From NCBI GenBank assembly GCA_039193195.1, contig JBCCWS010000006.1:156079-220078 (forward strand): a stretch of DNA of 64,000 nt, in the 5' to 3' direction. Below are positions 63,908 to 64,000 of this stretch, one piece after another. Numbering within the stretch: the stretch's first letter is position 1; each line of letters opens with the position of its first letter. The stretch is from Pseudomonadota bacterium (GTDB lineage: Bacteria; Pseudomonadota; Gammaproteobacteria; Steroidobacterales; JBCBZW01). The translations under genes and the position numbers were made by a program. The notes beneath the pieces are model-generated. The model made no database searches, was not told the origin of the DNA, and worked only from the letters and a program-made list of their open reading frames with translations.

Positions 63908-63936
63908 GCGCCGAGCCCCCCAATGCGGCTCGGCGC
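63908..63936 (+). terminator. Hairpin downstream of the thiolase pseudogene
   Basis: A perfect 10-bp stem gcgccgagcc (63908-63917) with ggctcggcgc (63927-63936) and a nine-base loop lies 78 bp after the thiolase stop. It is probably the transcription end of the former beta-oxidation operon. No U-run follows. The last 60 bases of the window hold nothing further. Confidence 0.5.
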
Positions 63937-64000
63937 CCCCCGCATACACAGCGTCGCCCGGCTTAGTTTACTGCGGGTGTTACCGCACCCCCACAGACTC

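Overview
The window reads as chromosomal DNA of a GC-rich, free-living, probably aquatic gammaproteobacterium. The evidence is indirect: a GcvA-type LysR regulator, a two-cysteine DksA, outer-membrane TonB-dependent receptors, a PEP-CTERM sorting signal, a TPR-linked sulfotransferase, and many large secreted beta-propeller or adhesin-like proteins. No ribosomal or other marker gene is present, so the order cannot be fixed.

Layout. (1) 1-7.9 kb, mostly minus strand: an operon of TonB-dependent receptor, short-chain dehydrogenase and quinone-oxidoreductase-like protein (cut by the window edge), then a TPR-sulfotransferase divergent from a LysR regulator, then a secreted LpqC/PHB-depolymerase-like esterase. 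(2) 8.3-11.6 kb: a seven-bladed FG-GAP propeller protein, an AlkZ-related protein and a 45-nt 3' piece of tRNA-Pro(GGG) that looks like an old attachment site. (3) 11.6-21.7 kb: a cobalamin block. A ChlI/ChlD-like AAA and VWA pair lies on the minus strand. A cobalamin riboswitch then precedes btuB-btuF-(truncated btuC)-cobQ-cbiB-cobD, whose genes overlap or abut, with cobU convergent at the end. (4) 21.9-31 kb: a DksA-family protein, a 1309-residue secreted DUF11 repeat protein with a calcium-type C-terminus, a small secreted protein, and a divergent fusion of winged helix, Ser/Thr kinase, membrane helix and TPR. (5) 31-41.5 kb: aldo/keto reductase with divergent LysR, serine beta-lactamase-family hydrolase, pseudopilin-like protein, a Xre/RES toxin-antitoxin pair, a frameshifted PEP-CTERM protein and a peptidoglycan-binding-domain protein. 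(6) 42-64 kb: accessory DNA with heavy decay.

The decay is the strongest theme. Broken or partial genes include a molybdopterin oxidoreductase, a penicillin acylase, an alpha/beta esterase, a TRAFs-binding-type protein, an argS 3' fragment, and a two-gene fatty-acid beta-oxidation operon whose thiolase has Tyr in place of the catalytic Cys. An IS91-type transposase fragment is fused in frame to a cysteine hydrolase that has lost its N-terminus. Between these wrecks sit intact genes: a SatD-like/DUF3307 pair under a palindromic promoter, two tandem secreted propeller paralogues, and a second FG-GAP protein. A roughly 200-bp intergenic repeat occurs three times between 58.3 and 61.7 kb, one copy sitting at a gene-truncation breakpoint.

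How the genes work together: the B12 block imports corrinoid (BtuB, BtuF) and rebuilds the nucleotide loop (CobQ, CbiB, CobD, CobU), but its inner-membrane permease and ATPase are missing here. The most novel-looking unit is the kinase-TPR fusion facing the DUF11 protein and its small secreted neighbour. No complete undescribed system could be demonstrated from sequence alone.
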